Notes: a model not told the origin generated them from the letters alone. A stretch of DNA of 64,000 nt from UKL13-2 sp044229235 (GCA_044229235.1 JBGATH010000013.1:1-64000); one strand, 5' to 3'; positions 44,449-53,203 are shown, numbered from the stretch's first letter. Made by a program: numbers and translations.

Positions 44449-45318
44449 CTAGATATGCCCGCGCACCCAGCGTTTCCACTCCTCAAACAGGGCCGGATGC
44501 CGGGCCGCGATCACCGAACGCTCCCAGCTTGCATCCTTCGGATCCACCCGCCAGTAATCGTCGTGCAGCAGCGTGGCCAGGCGCCCGCCTGATTCCTCGA
44601 GGATAAGCGCGCCGGCGGCGTAGTCCCACGGTTGCTCGCCGGCATGCAGGAAGGCGTCGACCCGGCCGCTGGCCAGATGACACCACTGCAGCACCGAGGC
44701 GCCGCTCATGCGCAAGGTCTTGAAGGGCGGGTGATGAAACAGCGCGCGGCTGGTGCGGCCAAGGCGCTTGTAGCGCCCGACTTCGACGCTCGCATCCGCC
44801 AGATGAACGGTGGGGTGCATGCGCAGGCGTTTGCCGTCGAGAAAGGCGCCGTGGTGACGCATGGCGTGGAACAGTTCACCGCTGTTGGGGTCGAGCACCA
44901 CGCCAAGCACGCTTTTGCGCTGGTGCATCAGCGCCACCGAGACGCCGAAATAGCGCTTGCCGTTGGCGAAGTTGCTGGTGCCGTCGAGTGGGTCCACGCA
45001 CCAGAACCAGGGTGCCTCGCGCCAGATCTGTTTTTGCGCATCCTCGGGCATTTCTTCGCCCAGCACCGGGCAATTGAATATCGCCGGCAGCGCGACCACC
45101 AGCGCCGCTTCCACGGCGCGGTCGGCAGCGGTGACGATGGAGCCATCGTGTTTGCGCTCGGCGGCAACGTGGCGAAAGCGCGGCATCAGTTCGCGTGCCG
45201 ACACGTCCCGCATCAGTCCGGCCACTGCCGGGATCATCGGCGCCAGTGCCGGGCCAACATGGCTTTCATGGCCAAGCAGGGAGGCATCTGTCGCGGCGGA
45301 AACGTCGATGTCGAGCAT
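44449..45318 (-). CDS. Inositol monophosphatase family protein
   Basis: A 289-residue member of the inositol monophosphatase superfamily. The metal-binding LGEEMPE and WCVDPLDGTSNFANG motifs and the C-terminal GEQPWDYAAGALILEESGG segment are all present. Family members hydrolyse inositol phosphates, histidinol phosphate, or 3'-phosphoadenosine phosphate. The exact substrate cannot be read, though a histidinol-phosphatase role is possible given the his genes elsewhere in the window. ATG at 45318 chosen over a GTG further upstream at 45384. Confidence 0.88.
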   Translation of the reverse strand: MLDIDVSAATDASLLGHESHVGPALAPMIPAVAGLMRDVSARELMPRFRHVAAERKHDGSIVTAADRAVEAALVVALPAIFNCPVLGEEMPEDAQKQIWREAPWFWCVDPLDGTSNFANGKRYFGVSVALMHQRKSVLGVVLDPNSGELFHAMRHHGAFLDGKRLRMHPTVHLADASVEVGRYKRLGRTSRALFHHPPFKTLRMSGASVLQWCHLASGRVDAFLHAGEQPWDYAAGALILEESGGRLATLLHDDYWRVDPKDASWERSVIAARHPALFEEWKRWVRGHI

Positions 45319-45369
45319 CTTGTGCGGGTGGAGCGGCGTGGACGGGGGTGGGTGCAACTCTGGGGAAAC

Positions 45370-45375
45370 TATAAT
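45370..45375 (+). promoter_or_regulatory. Candidate -10 of rsmE
   Basis: TATAAT, 30 bases before the rsmE start codon, in the short divergent gap. No convincing -35 is seen. Confidence 0.35.
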
Positions 45376-45404
45376 AGCGCTCACATTCTAGGTGACCTGA
45401 CGCT

Positions 45405-46151
45405 GTGACCGCTCCCCGCTTCTTTTGTTCGACACCGCTGCCGCGGTCAATGGCATTGCCGGCGACGATCGAGGTCGGCGAAGAGGTTGCGCGCCACCTG
45501 GCGGTACTGCGCCTTCAGCCCGGCGGCGACATCAGCCTGTTCGACGGTGGCGGCGGCGAGTTTGCGGCGCGCATCGGCGTGATCGGCAAGCGCGGCGCCA
45601 CGGTGGATTTGCGGGTGTTCAACCCGGTGGAGCGCGAATCGCCGCTTTTGGTCACGCTGGTACAGGCGCTGGCGACCAGCGACAAGATGGACCTGATCGT
45701 GCAAAAGGCGGTGGAACTGGGCGCAGTTGCCATCCAGCCCGTGGCCAGTGAACGCGCAACGCTGAAGTTGAGCGGTGAACGTGCGGAAAAGCGCGCGGCC
45801 CACTGGCAGGCGATCGCGCGCGCAGCCTGCGAACAGTGTGGCCGCAACCGGGTTCCTGTCGTCAACGAAGTGTTGACCCTTGCCGACTGGCTGGCACTGC
45901 CGGTGGCCGGCACCCGCATTCTCATGCACCCGCAAGCCGAGGCGTCGCTGCCGGTGCTGGCGGCGACTTCGCCGCGGCAACCGATCCACGTTCTGGTCGG
46001 CCCCGAGGGTGGCTTCTCCGCGCGCGAGCTGGCGATGGCAGCTGAACGCGGCGTGCGGGCCTGTCGCTTCGGTCCGCGTGTATTGCGCACCGAAACCGCC
46101 GGGCTTGCCGCGCTGGCGGCGCTGAATGCGGTCGCGGGCGACCTCAATTAG
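45405..46151 (+). CDS. rsmE: 16S rRNA m3U1498 methyltransferase
   Basis: A 248-residue SPOUT-fold methyltransferase that methylates U1498 of 16S rRNA with AdoMet. Typical features: N-terminal PUA-like part (RLQPGGDISLFDGGGGEF), central KMDLIVQKAVELG, and the AdoMet knot with LVGPEGGFS and LGPRVLRTETA-type (FGPRVLRTETAGLAAL). It starts with GTG at 45405, chosen because the family N-terminus (APRFF...) begins there. The TATAAT at 45370 may drive it. It lies next to the divergent inositol phosphatase family gene. Confidence 0.93.
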   Translation: MTAPRFFCSTPLPRSMALPATIEVGEEVARHLAVLRLQPGGDISLFDGGGGEFAARIGVIGKRGATVDLRVFNPVERESPLLVTLVQALATSDKMDLIVQKAVELGAVAIQPVASERATLKLSGERAEKRAAHWQAIARAACEQCGRNRVPVVNEVLTLADWLALPVAGTRILMHPQAEASLPVLAATSPRQPIHVLVGPEGGFSARELAMAAERGVRACRFGPRVLRTETAGLAALAALNAVAGDLN

Positions 46152-46272
46152 CGGGGCGCCTGTGCATGCCGTAAAATCCAGCGTGCTTGATGCAGGCCGC
46201 CGGGTGGCGCCGGCGCGCGACTTGCGCATTTGTGCCTGAAATCCGCGCAGCGATTTCATCTCCTACACCTCC

Positions 46273-47607
46273 ATGGCCAAGAACGACGCAAAAAAACTTG
46301 AAGTGTTCGTGAAGTGGTTTCGCAGCGCCACGCCGTTCATTCACGAGTTCGGCGGCCGTACCATCGTCATTGCCTTCGGTGGTGAGGTGCTATCTGACGG
46401 CGAGCTCATGCAGCTGGCGCACGACATCAACGTCCTGGTGAGCCTGGAGATTCGCGTGGTGCTGGTGCACGGCACCCGGCCACAGGTTGAAGACCAGCTG
46501 CGACAGCACGGCGTGGAAACGCAACTGGTCGATGGCAAGCGCGTAACCGACGACGCTGTGCTGAAGTGCGTGAAGGAAGCCAACGGCATCGTCCGCATGG
46601 AGATCGAGGCGACCCTGTCGACGGAGCTCGCCAACTCGCCCATGGCCAATGCCGACATCCGCGTGTCGTCCGGCAACTTCATCACCGCCAGGCCGCTCGG
46701 CGTGCGCGACGGCGTCGACTACATGCATACCGGCCAGGTGCGCAAGGTGGATGTGGAGGGCATCAACCGCCGCCTCGACGATGACGAGGTGGTACTGATT
46801 TCGCCCATCGGCTTTTCGCCCACCGGCGAGATTTTCAACTGCACCATGGAAGATGTGGCGACCTCGGTGGCCATTGCGCTCAAGGCCGAGAAGCTGATCT
46901 TCCTCGTGGAAACACTGGGCGCCACCGACAGCAAGGAAAAGCTCCTCAATGAGCTTACCGCGCAGGCGGCACAGGAAGCCCTCAACTCGGTGCGCTATGG
47001 CGGCCAGACCGAGGATATTCGCCTGTTCCTGCCCTGCGCCATCAAGGCGGTTCGCGAAGGCGTGAAGCGCGCCCACCTCATCAGCCGGCACGTCGATGGC
47101 GCGCTGCTGATGGAGCTGTTTACGCATCACGGTATCGGCACCATGGTCGTGCTCGAGTCGCCGGACAAGCTGCGCAATGCCACGCCGGCCGACATTGACG
47201 GGATCATGGCGATCATCGATCCGCTGGTGGAGCGCGGCATACTGGTGGCGCGTGACCGCGACGCGATCGAGAAGGAAATCGACCGTTACATCGTGCTGGC
47301 GCAGGAAGAGGAAATTATCGGTTGCGCGGCATTGCACCCGTTTCCGGCGGACAAGGCGGTCGAGCTGGCCTGTCTCGCGGTCAATCCTTTTTACCGCGAC
47401 GGCGGCCGCGGCGAGCGCATCCTGCATTTTGCCGAGAAGACCGCCAAGGAGCGAGGCATGAAGACGCTGTTCGTGCTGACGACGCAAACCACCCACTGGT
47501 TCATCGAGCGCGGCTTCGCCGAGGCCGACGTGAGCAAGTTGCCTGCGGAGAAACAGGCCTCATATAACTATCAGCGGCGTTCGAAGATTTACACGAAAGC
47601 CCTCTGA
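46273..47607 (+). CDS. argA: Amino-acid N-acetyltransferase (N-acetylglutamate synthase)
   Basis: The first enzyme of arginine biosynthesis, acetylating glutamate. The 444-residue protein shows the amino-acid-kinase domain (RTIVIAFGGEVLSDGEL, LVHGTRPQVE) followed by a C-terminal GNAT domain (LAVNPFYRDGGRGERIL) as in classic ArgA. ArgA is usually feedback-regulated by arginine through the kinase-like domain; that is known for the family, not visible here. It is followed within 36 bases by yggX. Confidence 0.94.
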   Translation: MAKNDAKKLEVFVKWFRSATPFIHEFGGRTIVIAFGGEVLSDGELMQLAHDINVLVSLEIRVVLVHGTRPQVEDQLRQHGVETQLVDGKRVTDDAVLKCVKEANGIVRMEIEATLSTELANSPMANADIRVSSGNFITARPLGVRDGVDYMHTGQVRKVDVEGINRRLDDDEVVLISPIGFSPTGEIFNCTMEDVATSVAIALKAEKLIFLVETLGATDSKEKLLNELTAQAAQEALNSVRYGGQTEDIRLFLPCAIKAVREGVKRAHLISRHVDGALLMELFTHHGIGTMVVLESPDKLRNATPADIDGIMAIIDPLVERGILVARDRDAIEKEIDRYIVLAQEEEIIGCAALHPFPADKAVELACLAVNPFYRDGGRGERILHFAEKTAKERGMKTLFVLTTQTTHWFIERGFAEADVSKLPAEKQASYNYQRRSKIYTKAL

Positions 47608-47643
47608 ATCCTGAATTCAACAAGACCGTCACCGGAGCAAACC

Positions 47644-47916
47644 ATGGCAAGAATGATCCAATGCGTCAAACTCAAGACCGAAGCCGAAGGGATGGATTTC
47701 CCGCCCTACCCCGGCCCGATCGGCAAACAACTTTACGAGCAGGTTTCCAAGGTTGCCTGGAAGGCATGGCTCGATCACCAGAAGATGCTGGTCAACGAGA
47801 ACCGCCTGAACCTGGCGGACCAGAAGGCACGCAAGTACCTGGAAGAGCAGATGGTGCGGCATTTCTTCGGCGAGGGCGCCGACCAGGCTTCGGGCTGGGT
47901 ACCACCCGCGGCTTAG
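47644..47916 (+). CDS. yggX: Fe(2+)-trafficking protein YggX
   Basis: A 90-residue small protein with ARMIQCVKLKTEAEGMDFPPYPGPIG at the start and the family-wide YEQVSKVAWKAWLDHQKMLVNENRLN motif. YggX protects iron-sulfur clusters from oxidation and influences labile iron. GGAG precedes the ATG. It lies downstream of argA, 36 bases apart, and its transcript ends at the terminator at 47930-47962. Confidence 0.95.
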   Translation: MARMIQCVKLKTEAEGMDFPPYPGPIGKQLYEQVSKVAWKAWLDHQKMLVNENRLNLADQKARKYLEEQMVRHFFGEGADQASGWVPPAA

Positions 47917-47929
47917 CGCGGTCCCGGGC

Positions 47930-47962
47930 ATGAAAAAGCCGCTGGGTTCAGCGGCTTTTTTT
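47930..47962. terminator. Bidirectional terminator between yggX and phoU
   Basis: AAAAAGCCGCTG-GGTT-CAGCGGCTTTTTTT: an 8-bp-or-longer stem flanked by A and T runs, so it can end both the yggX and the convergent phoU transcripts. Confidence 0.9.
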
Positions 47963-47977
47963 GTTGGTAATGAGGTA

Positions 47978-48688
47978 CTAGTCTGGCGACTGCGTCTCGC
48001 GCTCGAACTCCTCGGGCGTGATGTGCCGTACGTCCTTGCCCTTGACCAGGTAGACCACGTACTCGGACATGTTCTTGGCGTGATCACCGATGCGCTCAAT
48101 CGCCTTGGCGATGAACAGGATTTCGATGGCGCCCGAGATAGTGCGCGGGTCTTCCATCATGAATGTCACCAATTGCCGCAATATGCCGCGGAACTGTTCA
48201 TCCACAATCGCATCCTGCCGTACCACCTTGGCGGCGGCGGAAACATCGAGCCGCGCGAACGCATCCAACGCCGTCTTGACCATGTCCAGCGCCACGCTGC
48301 TGGCGTAGCGGACTTCTGAAAACTTTGTGGACAGGCGCCGATCCTGTTCGTGGATCAGCTTGCCCATGCGCGCGATCTTCTGTGCCTCGTCGCCGATGCG
48401 TTCCAGATCGGTGATGGTCTTGATGACCGCCATAACCATGCGCAGGTCGCCCGCGGTGGGCTGGCGCTTGGCGATGATGTGGACGCAGTCATCGTCAATG
48501 GCGACTTCCAGCGCGTTGACACGGTGGTCGTCGGCGATCACCTGGTCGGCCAGCGCCATGTCGCCGTTGGCCAGTGACTCCATCGCCCGGTTGATCTGCT
48601 GTTCGACGAGCCCGCCCATCTGCAGCACGCGCGAGCGCACGCCTTCGAGTTCGGCGTCAAAGCGTTTGGAAATATGTTCGTTACCCAT
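47978..48688 (-). CDS. phoU: Phosphate transport regulator PhoU
   Basis: A 236-residue all-helical protein with the two metal-cluster motif regions of PhoU (LVEQQINRAMESLANGDMALADQVIADD and the second repeat with IAKAIERIGDHAKNMSEYVVYLVKGKD). PhoU turns down the Pst phosphate transporter and PhoR signalling. No pst genes are next to it here; it stands between yggX and rpiA. Start ATG at 48688. Confidence 0.95.
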   Translation of the reverse strand: MGNEHISKRFDAELEGVRSRVLQMGGLVEQQINRAMESLANGDMALADQVIADDHRVNALEVAIDDDCVHIIAKRQPTAGDLRMVMAVIKTITDLERIGDEAQKIARMGKLIHEQDRRLSTKFSEVRYASSVALDMVKTALDAFARLDVSAAAKVVRQDAIVDEQFRGILRQLVTFMMEDPRTISGAIEILFIAKAIERIGDHAKNMSEYVVYLVKGKDVRHITPEEFERETQSPD

Positions 48689-48782
48689 GATTTTGTTGGC
48701 GTTGGTCAGTGCGACAGATTGGGAATCGTACGATTGTAGGCCGGCGATGTGACAGAGTTGTTACCGCGCGCCGGCAGCCGCT

Positions 48783-49454
48783 TCAGCGTTTCAGGATGCG
48801 CACGCCGCCGGGCGCCGCCAGCAACGCCATATCCGCCCCGCGCCTGGCGAACAGGCCGTTGGTCACCACGCCGGCGATCTGGTTTATGGATGACTCCAAG
48901 CCCACCGGATCGACGATCTTCAGGCCGCGCACGTCGAGAATCCAGTTGCCGTTGTCGGTGACGACCGCCTTGCCGTCGCGAATGCGCCACTCGGGGTGGC
49001 CGCCGAGTAACACCAGTTCACGGGCGACGTAGCTGCGCGCCATGGGAATGACCTCCACCGGCAGCGGAAAATTGCCCAGCACATCCACCAGCTTGGACTG
49101 ATCGGCGATACAGACGAATTTTTCAGACGCGGCCGCAACGATTTTCTCGCGCGTCAGTGCCGCGCCGCCACCTTTGATCATTGCCAGGTGCGGGGTAATT
49201 TCATCCGCGCCGTCAACGTAGACGGACAGGCTGCCGGCATCGTTGAGCTCCAGTACCTCGATACGCGCCTCGCGCAGCAGTCTGGAACTGGCCTCCGAGC
49301 TGGACACGGCGCCCTTGATGCGCGCGGCAATTTTTGCCAGCTCGGCGATGAAGAAATTGACGGTTGAACCGGTGCCGACGCCGATGACGGTGTCGTCCGG
49401 AACGTAGGCGATGGCGGCGGCCGCTGCGGCCTGCTTGAGTGCGTTCTGATCCAT
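48783..49454 (-). CDS. rpiA: Ribose-5-phosphate isomerase A
   Basis: Interconverts ribose 5-phosphate and ribulose 5-phosphate in the non-oxidative pentose phosphate pathway. The 223-residue protein shows VIGVGTGSTVNFFI, VYVDGADEITPHLAMIKGGGAALTREKIVA and the terminal DMALLAAPGGVRI. The ATG at 49454 is selected (MDQNALKQAAA); a further in-frame start 13 codons upstream is unlikely. It is divergent from ilvA and near tkt in the window, which works in the same pathway, although not in the same operon. Confidence 0.95.
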   Translation of the reverse strand: MDQNALKQAAAAAAIAYVPDDTVIGVGTGSTVNFFIAELAKIAARIKGAVSSSEASSRLLREARIEVLELNDAGSLSVYVDGADEITPHLAMIKGGGAALTREKIVAAASEKFVCIADQSKLVDVLGNFPLPVEVIPMARSYVARELVLLGGHPEWRIRDGKAVVTDNGNWILDVRGLKIVDPVGLESSINQIAGVVTNGLFARRGADMALLAAPGGVRILKR

Positions 49455-49550
49455 GGCAAGTGCTTTTGAGTTCCCGCATAGAGAATAGCCCAATTCCTGC
49501 TACATTTCCCCTGTAAGGCGCGTTTGGCGCGACCGATTCAGGGAAACATC

Positions 49551-51062
49551 GTGAAGCAGGACTATTTGAAGCGCATCCTCAGCGCGCGCGTCTACGACGT
49601 CGCCATCGAGAGCCCGTTGACGCCGAGCGCCGGCATGTCGGAACTGTTGGGCAACAACGTGCTGCTCAAGCGCGAAGACCTGCAGCCGGTGTTTTCCTTC
49701 AAGCTGCGTGGCGCCTACAACAAGATGGCGCACCTGACGCCCGCCGAGCTCAAGCGCGGGGTGATTTGCGCCTCTGCCGGCAACCATGCCCAAGGCGTGG
49801 CGCTGGCCGCACAGAAACTTGGCTGCAAGGCCACCATCGTCATGCCGGTAACCACGCCCGGCATCAAAGTGCAGGCCGTGCAGCGGCGCGGCGCGCAGGT
49901 GGTGCTCAAGGGCGACAGTTATCACGAGGCCGGCCTGTACGCCAGGCAACTCGCGACCAAGCGCAACCTGAGCTACGTTCACCCGTACGATGATCCGCTG
50001 GTGATTGCCGGGCAGGGCACCATCGGTATGGAAATCCTGCGGCAGTTCCAGCACCCGATCGATGCGGTATTTGTCCCCGTCGGGGGTGGCGGATTGATCG
50101 CCGGCATCGGCGCGTATATCAAGGCGCTGTCGCCGAAAACAAAGATCATCGGCGTCGAGCCGGAAGACTCGAACGCCATGTACCAGTCGCTGAAGGCGGG
50201 CAGGCGCGTGACGCTGTCGCACGTCAATTTGTTTGCCGACGGCGTTGCGGTCAAGCAGGTCGGCGCCGAGACCTTCAGGATGGCACAGGAACTGGTGGAC
50301 GAGGTCGTGCTGGTCAATACGGATGAAATCTGCGCGGCCATCAAGGATATCTACCAGGACACGCGCTCCATCATGGAGCCCTCAGGCGGCCTGGCGTTGG
50401 CCGGCATCAAGCGCTTTGTGGAACGCGAGAAGTGCAAGGGCAAGACGCTGGTGGCGATCTGTTGTGGCGCCAACATGAATTTTGACCGCCTGCGCTTCGT
50501 CGCCGAGCGCGCGGAGGTGGGCGAGCATCACGAAGCGCTACTGGCCGTGACCGTGCCGGAAACGCGCGGCAGTTTTCGCAAATTTTGCGAGTTGCTCGGT
50601 CCGCGCAGCGTGACCGAATTCAACTATCGCATCGCCGACGCGAAACAGGCCCAGCTGTTTGTCGGCGTGGCCGTTACCGGTCGAGAGGAAGCCAAGAAAC
50701 TGGTGGCGCATTGCAATCGCCGCGGTTTTGCCACAGTGGACATGACCGAAAACGAACTGGCCAAACTGCACGTACGTCACCTCGTGGGCGGGCGCTCACA
50801 GTTGGCCCGTGACGAGCGACTCTACCGGTTTGAGTTTCCCGAGCGGCCGGGTGCGTTGATGCTGTTTCTGACGAGCATGAGCCCGAATTGGAACATCAGC
50901 TTGTTCCACTATCGCAATCATGGCTCGGATGTGGGCAGGATTCTGGTCGGCCTGCAGGTACCGGCCGATGAGCGCGGCGCCTTCAGCAAATTCGTCAAAA
51001 CGCTTGGTTACGAATTTGTTGAGGAAACCGCCAATCCCGCCTACCGGCTATTCCTCGGTTAG
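49551..51062 (+). CDS. ilvA: Threonine ammonia-lyase, biosynthetic
   Basis: Deaminates threonine to 2-oxobutyrate, the first step of isoleucine biosynthesis. The 503-residue PLP enzyme has the Lys51 motif SFKLRGAYNKMA, the PLP-phosphate loop VGGGGLIAGIG, and two C-terminal ACT-like regulatory repeats (from about residue 330), the part through which isoleucine normally inhibits the enzyme. The start is GTG at 49551 with GGGAAAC upstream. The stop overlaps the small lipoprotein gene's stop by 4 bases on the other strand. Confidence 0.94.
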   Translation: MKQDYLKRILSARVYDVAIESPLTPSAGMSELLGNNVLLKREDLQPVFSFKLRGAYNKMAHLTPAELKRGVICASAGNHAQGVALAAQKLGCKATIVMPVTTPGIKVQAVQRRGAQVVLKGDSYHEAGLYARQLATKRNLSYVHPYDDPLVIAGQGTIGMEILRQFQHPIDAVFVPVGGGGLIAGIGAYIKALSPKTKIIGVEPEDSNAMYQSLKAGRRVTLSHVNLFADGVAVKQVGAETFRMAQELVDEVVLVNTDEICAAIKDIYQDTRSIMEPSGGLALAGIKRFVEREKCKGKTLVAICCGANMNFDRLRFVAERAEVGEHHEALLAVTVPETRGSFRKFCELLGPRSVTEFNYRIADAKQAQLFVGVAVTGREEAKKLVAHCNRRGFATVDMTENELAKLHVRHLVGGRSQLARDERLYRFEFPERPGALMLFLTSMSPNWNISLFHYRNHGSDVGRILVGLQVPADERGAFSKFVKTLGYEFVEETANPAYRLFLG

Positions 51063-51460
51063 CCGCGCGCCGCTTTTTTCGCGGCCTCGGCATTGCAGCC
51101 GCCGATGGATTCCCGTTTGCGGATCACCAGTTCCCAATCCTCGCTCAGCGCGGTCGCATGGCGTGCCGCCAGGAAATAGCGGGTGCAAGGTTCAACCACC
51201 AGCGGGAACGCCTTTTCGCGCTTGACGCGGAACTGGCTCGGTTTGCGCGAGGCCAGAATCAGGCTGTGAAAGCCTGGTTCGATACGTGGATCTTCCTGCA
51301 TCTGGAATGCGCCGTCGATCGCGACGATGCGCACCGGGTAGTCGTTGAGCGCCGTCGTCGGCATGTCGAAATCGCCGCGCACCTCGGAAAAGATGGTTGT
51401 ACAGCCTGACACCGCGAGTGCCAGAACGATTGCTGCAAGCCGAGCCGGGCTGTTTTTCAT
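51059..51460 (-). CDS. Small lipoprotein of unknown function
   Basis: A 133-residue protein with a lipoprotein signal (LAAIVLALAVSGC, Cys20). The mature part has a segment predicted to be mostly beta strand (VRIVAIDGAFQMQEDPRIEPG) and ends in a Lys/Ala-rich tail. I do not recognise a named domain. Neighbouring genes give no hint: ilvA converges on it and tandem repeats lie upstream. It is likely outer-membrane anchored. Confidence 0.75.
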   Translation of the reverse strand: MKNSPARLAAIVLALAVSGCTTIFSEVRGDFDMPTTALNDYPVRIVAIDGAFQMQEDPRIEPGFHSLILASRKPSQFRVKREKAFPLVVEPCTRYFLAARHATALSEDWELVIRKRESIGGCNAEAAKKAARG

Positions 51461-51534
51461 CGCGTATCCGCCGAAAGTTGTGACCCACTGGATGACAGCC
51501 GGTGAAGCGCACGCGCGTACGTCACGAACTTACT

Positions 51535-51850
51535 CCGGCCAATGCTTGATGTATTGCTTCAGCGGGCGGGGCGAGAAATGGGGCGCTGCAGGGAAGAGCA
51601 GCCCCGCGCAGCGGGATGCGACCCCGGAAGCGTCCCGATTTTGAGAAAAATTCCGACCCTTGGAATTCATTCGGGCCAATGCTTGATGTATTGCTTGAGC
51701 AGGCGAGGCGAGAAGTGGGGCGCTGCAGGGAAGAGCAGGGCCCCGCGCAGCGGGATGCGACCCCGCAAGCGTCCCGATTTTGAGAAAGAATACCGCCCAT
51801 TGGAATTCATTCGGGCCAATGCTTGATGTATTGCTTGAGGAGGCGATTCT
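51535..51850. repeat. Tandem repeat: three copies of the CBS-gene 3' end with two spacers
   Basis: The last codons of the CBS-domain gene (the GGCCAATGCTTGATGTATTG segment) occur at 51537, 51674 and 51814, giving unit lengths of 137 and 140 bp. Between them are two near-identical GC-rich spacers of about 110 bp that contain GGGGCGCTGCAGGGAAGAGC and GCGCAGCGGGATGCGACCCC, able to form strong hairpins. Only the third copy belongs to the gene; the two downstream ones no longer code. They account for most of the 346-base gap at 51461-51806. Confidence 0.85.
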
Positions 51851-52265
51851 CAAAATCCGCGTCCTTGATGGCGCTGCGCGCGATGTCGTGGAAGGACAGG
51901 ATGCCGACCAGCGTGCCGTGATTCATCACCGGCACATGCGTGATATGGAGCTCGGTCATCAACCCCCGAAGATGATCGACGCTGTCTTCGGGATGTGCGA
52001 CCGGGGGGTTGACCTTCATCACGTCGCGGCAGCGGGCCTGCATCAACTCGCCGCCCTGCGCATTCAGGCCGTGCAGCAATTCGCGCAGCGTGATGAGACC
52101 GAGCATCTGGTCGTCCTCGGTGATGATTACCGAGCTGATGGCATTGTTTGCCATCAGGCCCACCGCCTCTGATACCGGCACGTCGGGGCCCACGGTAAAC
52201 AGGGCCTTCCTGCCGCTCTGCCGGGCTTTGTCCTGCAGGACTTCAGAGACGGTTGAGGTACTCAT
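51807..52265 (-). CDS. CBS-domain protein (paired CBS)
   Basis: A 152-residue stand-alone protein of two CBS domains. The first has VSEAVGLMANNAISSVIITEDDQMLGLIT, and the second has HITHVPVMNHGTLVGILSFHDI. Such small CBS-pair proteins often bind adenine nucleotides and act as cytoplasmic sensors; partner unknown. The last codons (LLKQYIKHWPE) are the part that was duplicated downstream. Start ATG at 52265. It is followed by sspB across 105 bases. Confidence 0.85.
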   Translation of the reverse strand: MSTSTVSEVLQDKARQSGRKALFTVGPDVPVSEAVGLMANNAISSVIITEDDQMLGLITLRELLHGLNAQGGELMQARCRDVMKVNPPVAHPEDSVDHLRGLMTELHITHVPVMNHGTLVGILSFHDIARSAIKDADFENRLLKQYIKHWPE

Positions 52266-52370
52266 GGCAAGTGGCAAAGGGAGCAAAGAAAAGAAAGGAA
52301 AGCATAGCAAAAACCGAGCGGCCCATCGGTGACGGCGAGGCCGGCATGCCGCGATCCCCGGCTCCCGACA

Positions 52371-52856
52371 CTACTTGATGACGCGCAGTTTGCCGCGTGG
52401 CGGACCTTTTGGATTCCCGGGGGCCGGCGAATCGGGTTCGGACGGCGAATTTTCCAGGGTGGGTGCGGGCGCAGCTGTCGGAGCGCCGGCAACCGGCACG
52501 GATTGCAGCACCGGGCTTGCCGGGGCTTCCGGCGCCGCGGCAGGCAATTCGGGCTCGAAAAACGCACCGCGGCCCGTCTCGCGTGCAAATATTCCCTGCA
52601 CCGCGTATATCGGCACGGCGATCTCGCGCGATACACCGTTGAAACGGGCGGAAAACTGAATCAGGTCGTTGCCAATGGTCAGGTTGCGCGTCGCATGCTG
52701 GCTGATCGACAGCACGATCTCCCCGTTCTTGACGTACTCGAGGGGTACACGTGTCTCTGCGTCCACCTTGATGCTCAGGTACGGCGTGTAGCCGCAGTCC
52801 GCACACCATTCATAGATGGCGCGGATCATATAGGGCTTGGTGGAGAGCTCAACCAC
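52371..52856 (-). CDS. sspB: ClpXP protease specificity-enhancing factor SspB
   Basis: SspB delivers ssrA-tagged proteins to ClpXP. The 161-residue protein has the N-terminal dimerisation/peptide-binding domain (KPYMIRAIYEWCADCGYTPYLSI, FSARFNGVSREIAVPI) followed by an acidic and Pro/Ala-rich linker and a short terminal RGKLRVIK ClpX-docking tail. The start codon is GTG at 52856. Its 5' end exists in three tandem copies (see 52793-53128); in the outermost copy this codon is ATG, but that copy runs into a stop and is not in frame with the gene. Confidence 0.92.
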   Translation of the reverse strand: MVELSTKPYMIRAIYEWCADCGYTPYLSIKVDAETRVPLEYVKNGEIVLSISQHATRNLTIGNDLIQFSARFNGVSREIAVPIYAVQGIFARETGRGAFFEPELPAAAPEAPASPVLQSVPVAGAPTAAPAPTLENSPSEPDSPAPGNPKGPPRGKLRVIK

Positions 52857-53128
52857 AGCGCGCTTTCACAGAGGCGGACTGCCTTGCGCCTGCTTCGCTG
52901 GCTACGATGCGGCCGACGCGTCCGCAGGCGCAGTCCTTACGCCATTCATAGATGGCGCGGATCATGTAGGGCTTGGTGGAAAGCTCAACCACGGCACGCT
53001 TTCACAGAGGCGGACTGCATTGCGCCTGCTTCGCTGGCTGCGATGCGGCCGACGCGTCCGCAGGCGCAGTCCTTACACCATTCGCAAATGGCGCGGATCA
53101 TGTAGGGCTTGATGGAGAGTTCAACCAT
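52793..53128. repeat. Tandem repeat: three copies of the sspB 5' end with two 72-bp spacers
   Basis: The first 64 bp of the sspB coding region (starting CGCAGTCC at 52793) recur at 52929 and 53065, units of exactly 136 bp. Two 72-bp spacers at 52857-52928 and 52993-53064 separate them and contain GCGGACTGC and GCAGGCGCAGTCC, so they can pair. The start codons at 52856, 52992 and 53128 read GTG, GTG and ATG. No copy upstream of the gene gives a continuous reading frame into it. Confidence 0.88.
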
Positions 53129-53203
53129 GTTCTGATCGATGAAGTCGTCGCAGCGGCACCTGACCCGGCAGGCGGGGCGGGCGATTCTGCTCCACTGCGC
53201 TTG

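Noticed and set aside
51535..53128. CRISPR-like array (repeats with spacers)
   Set aside because: Units are 136-140 bp and the repeats contain gene ends. Spacers are nearly identical to each other, and no cas genes are near.
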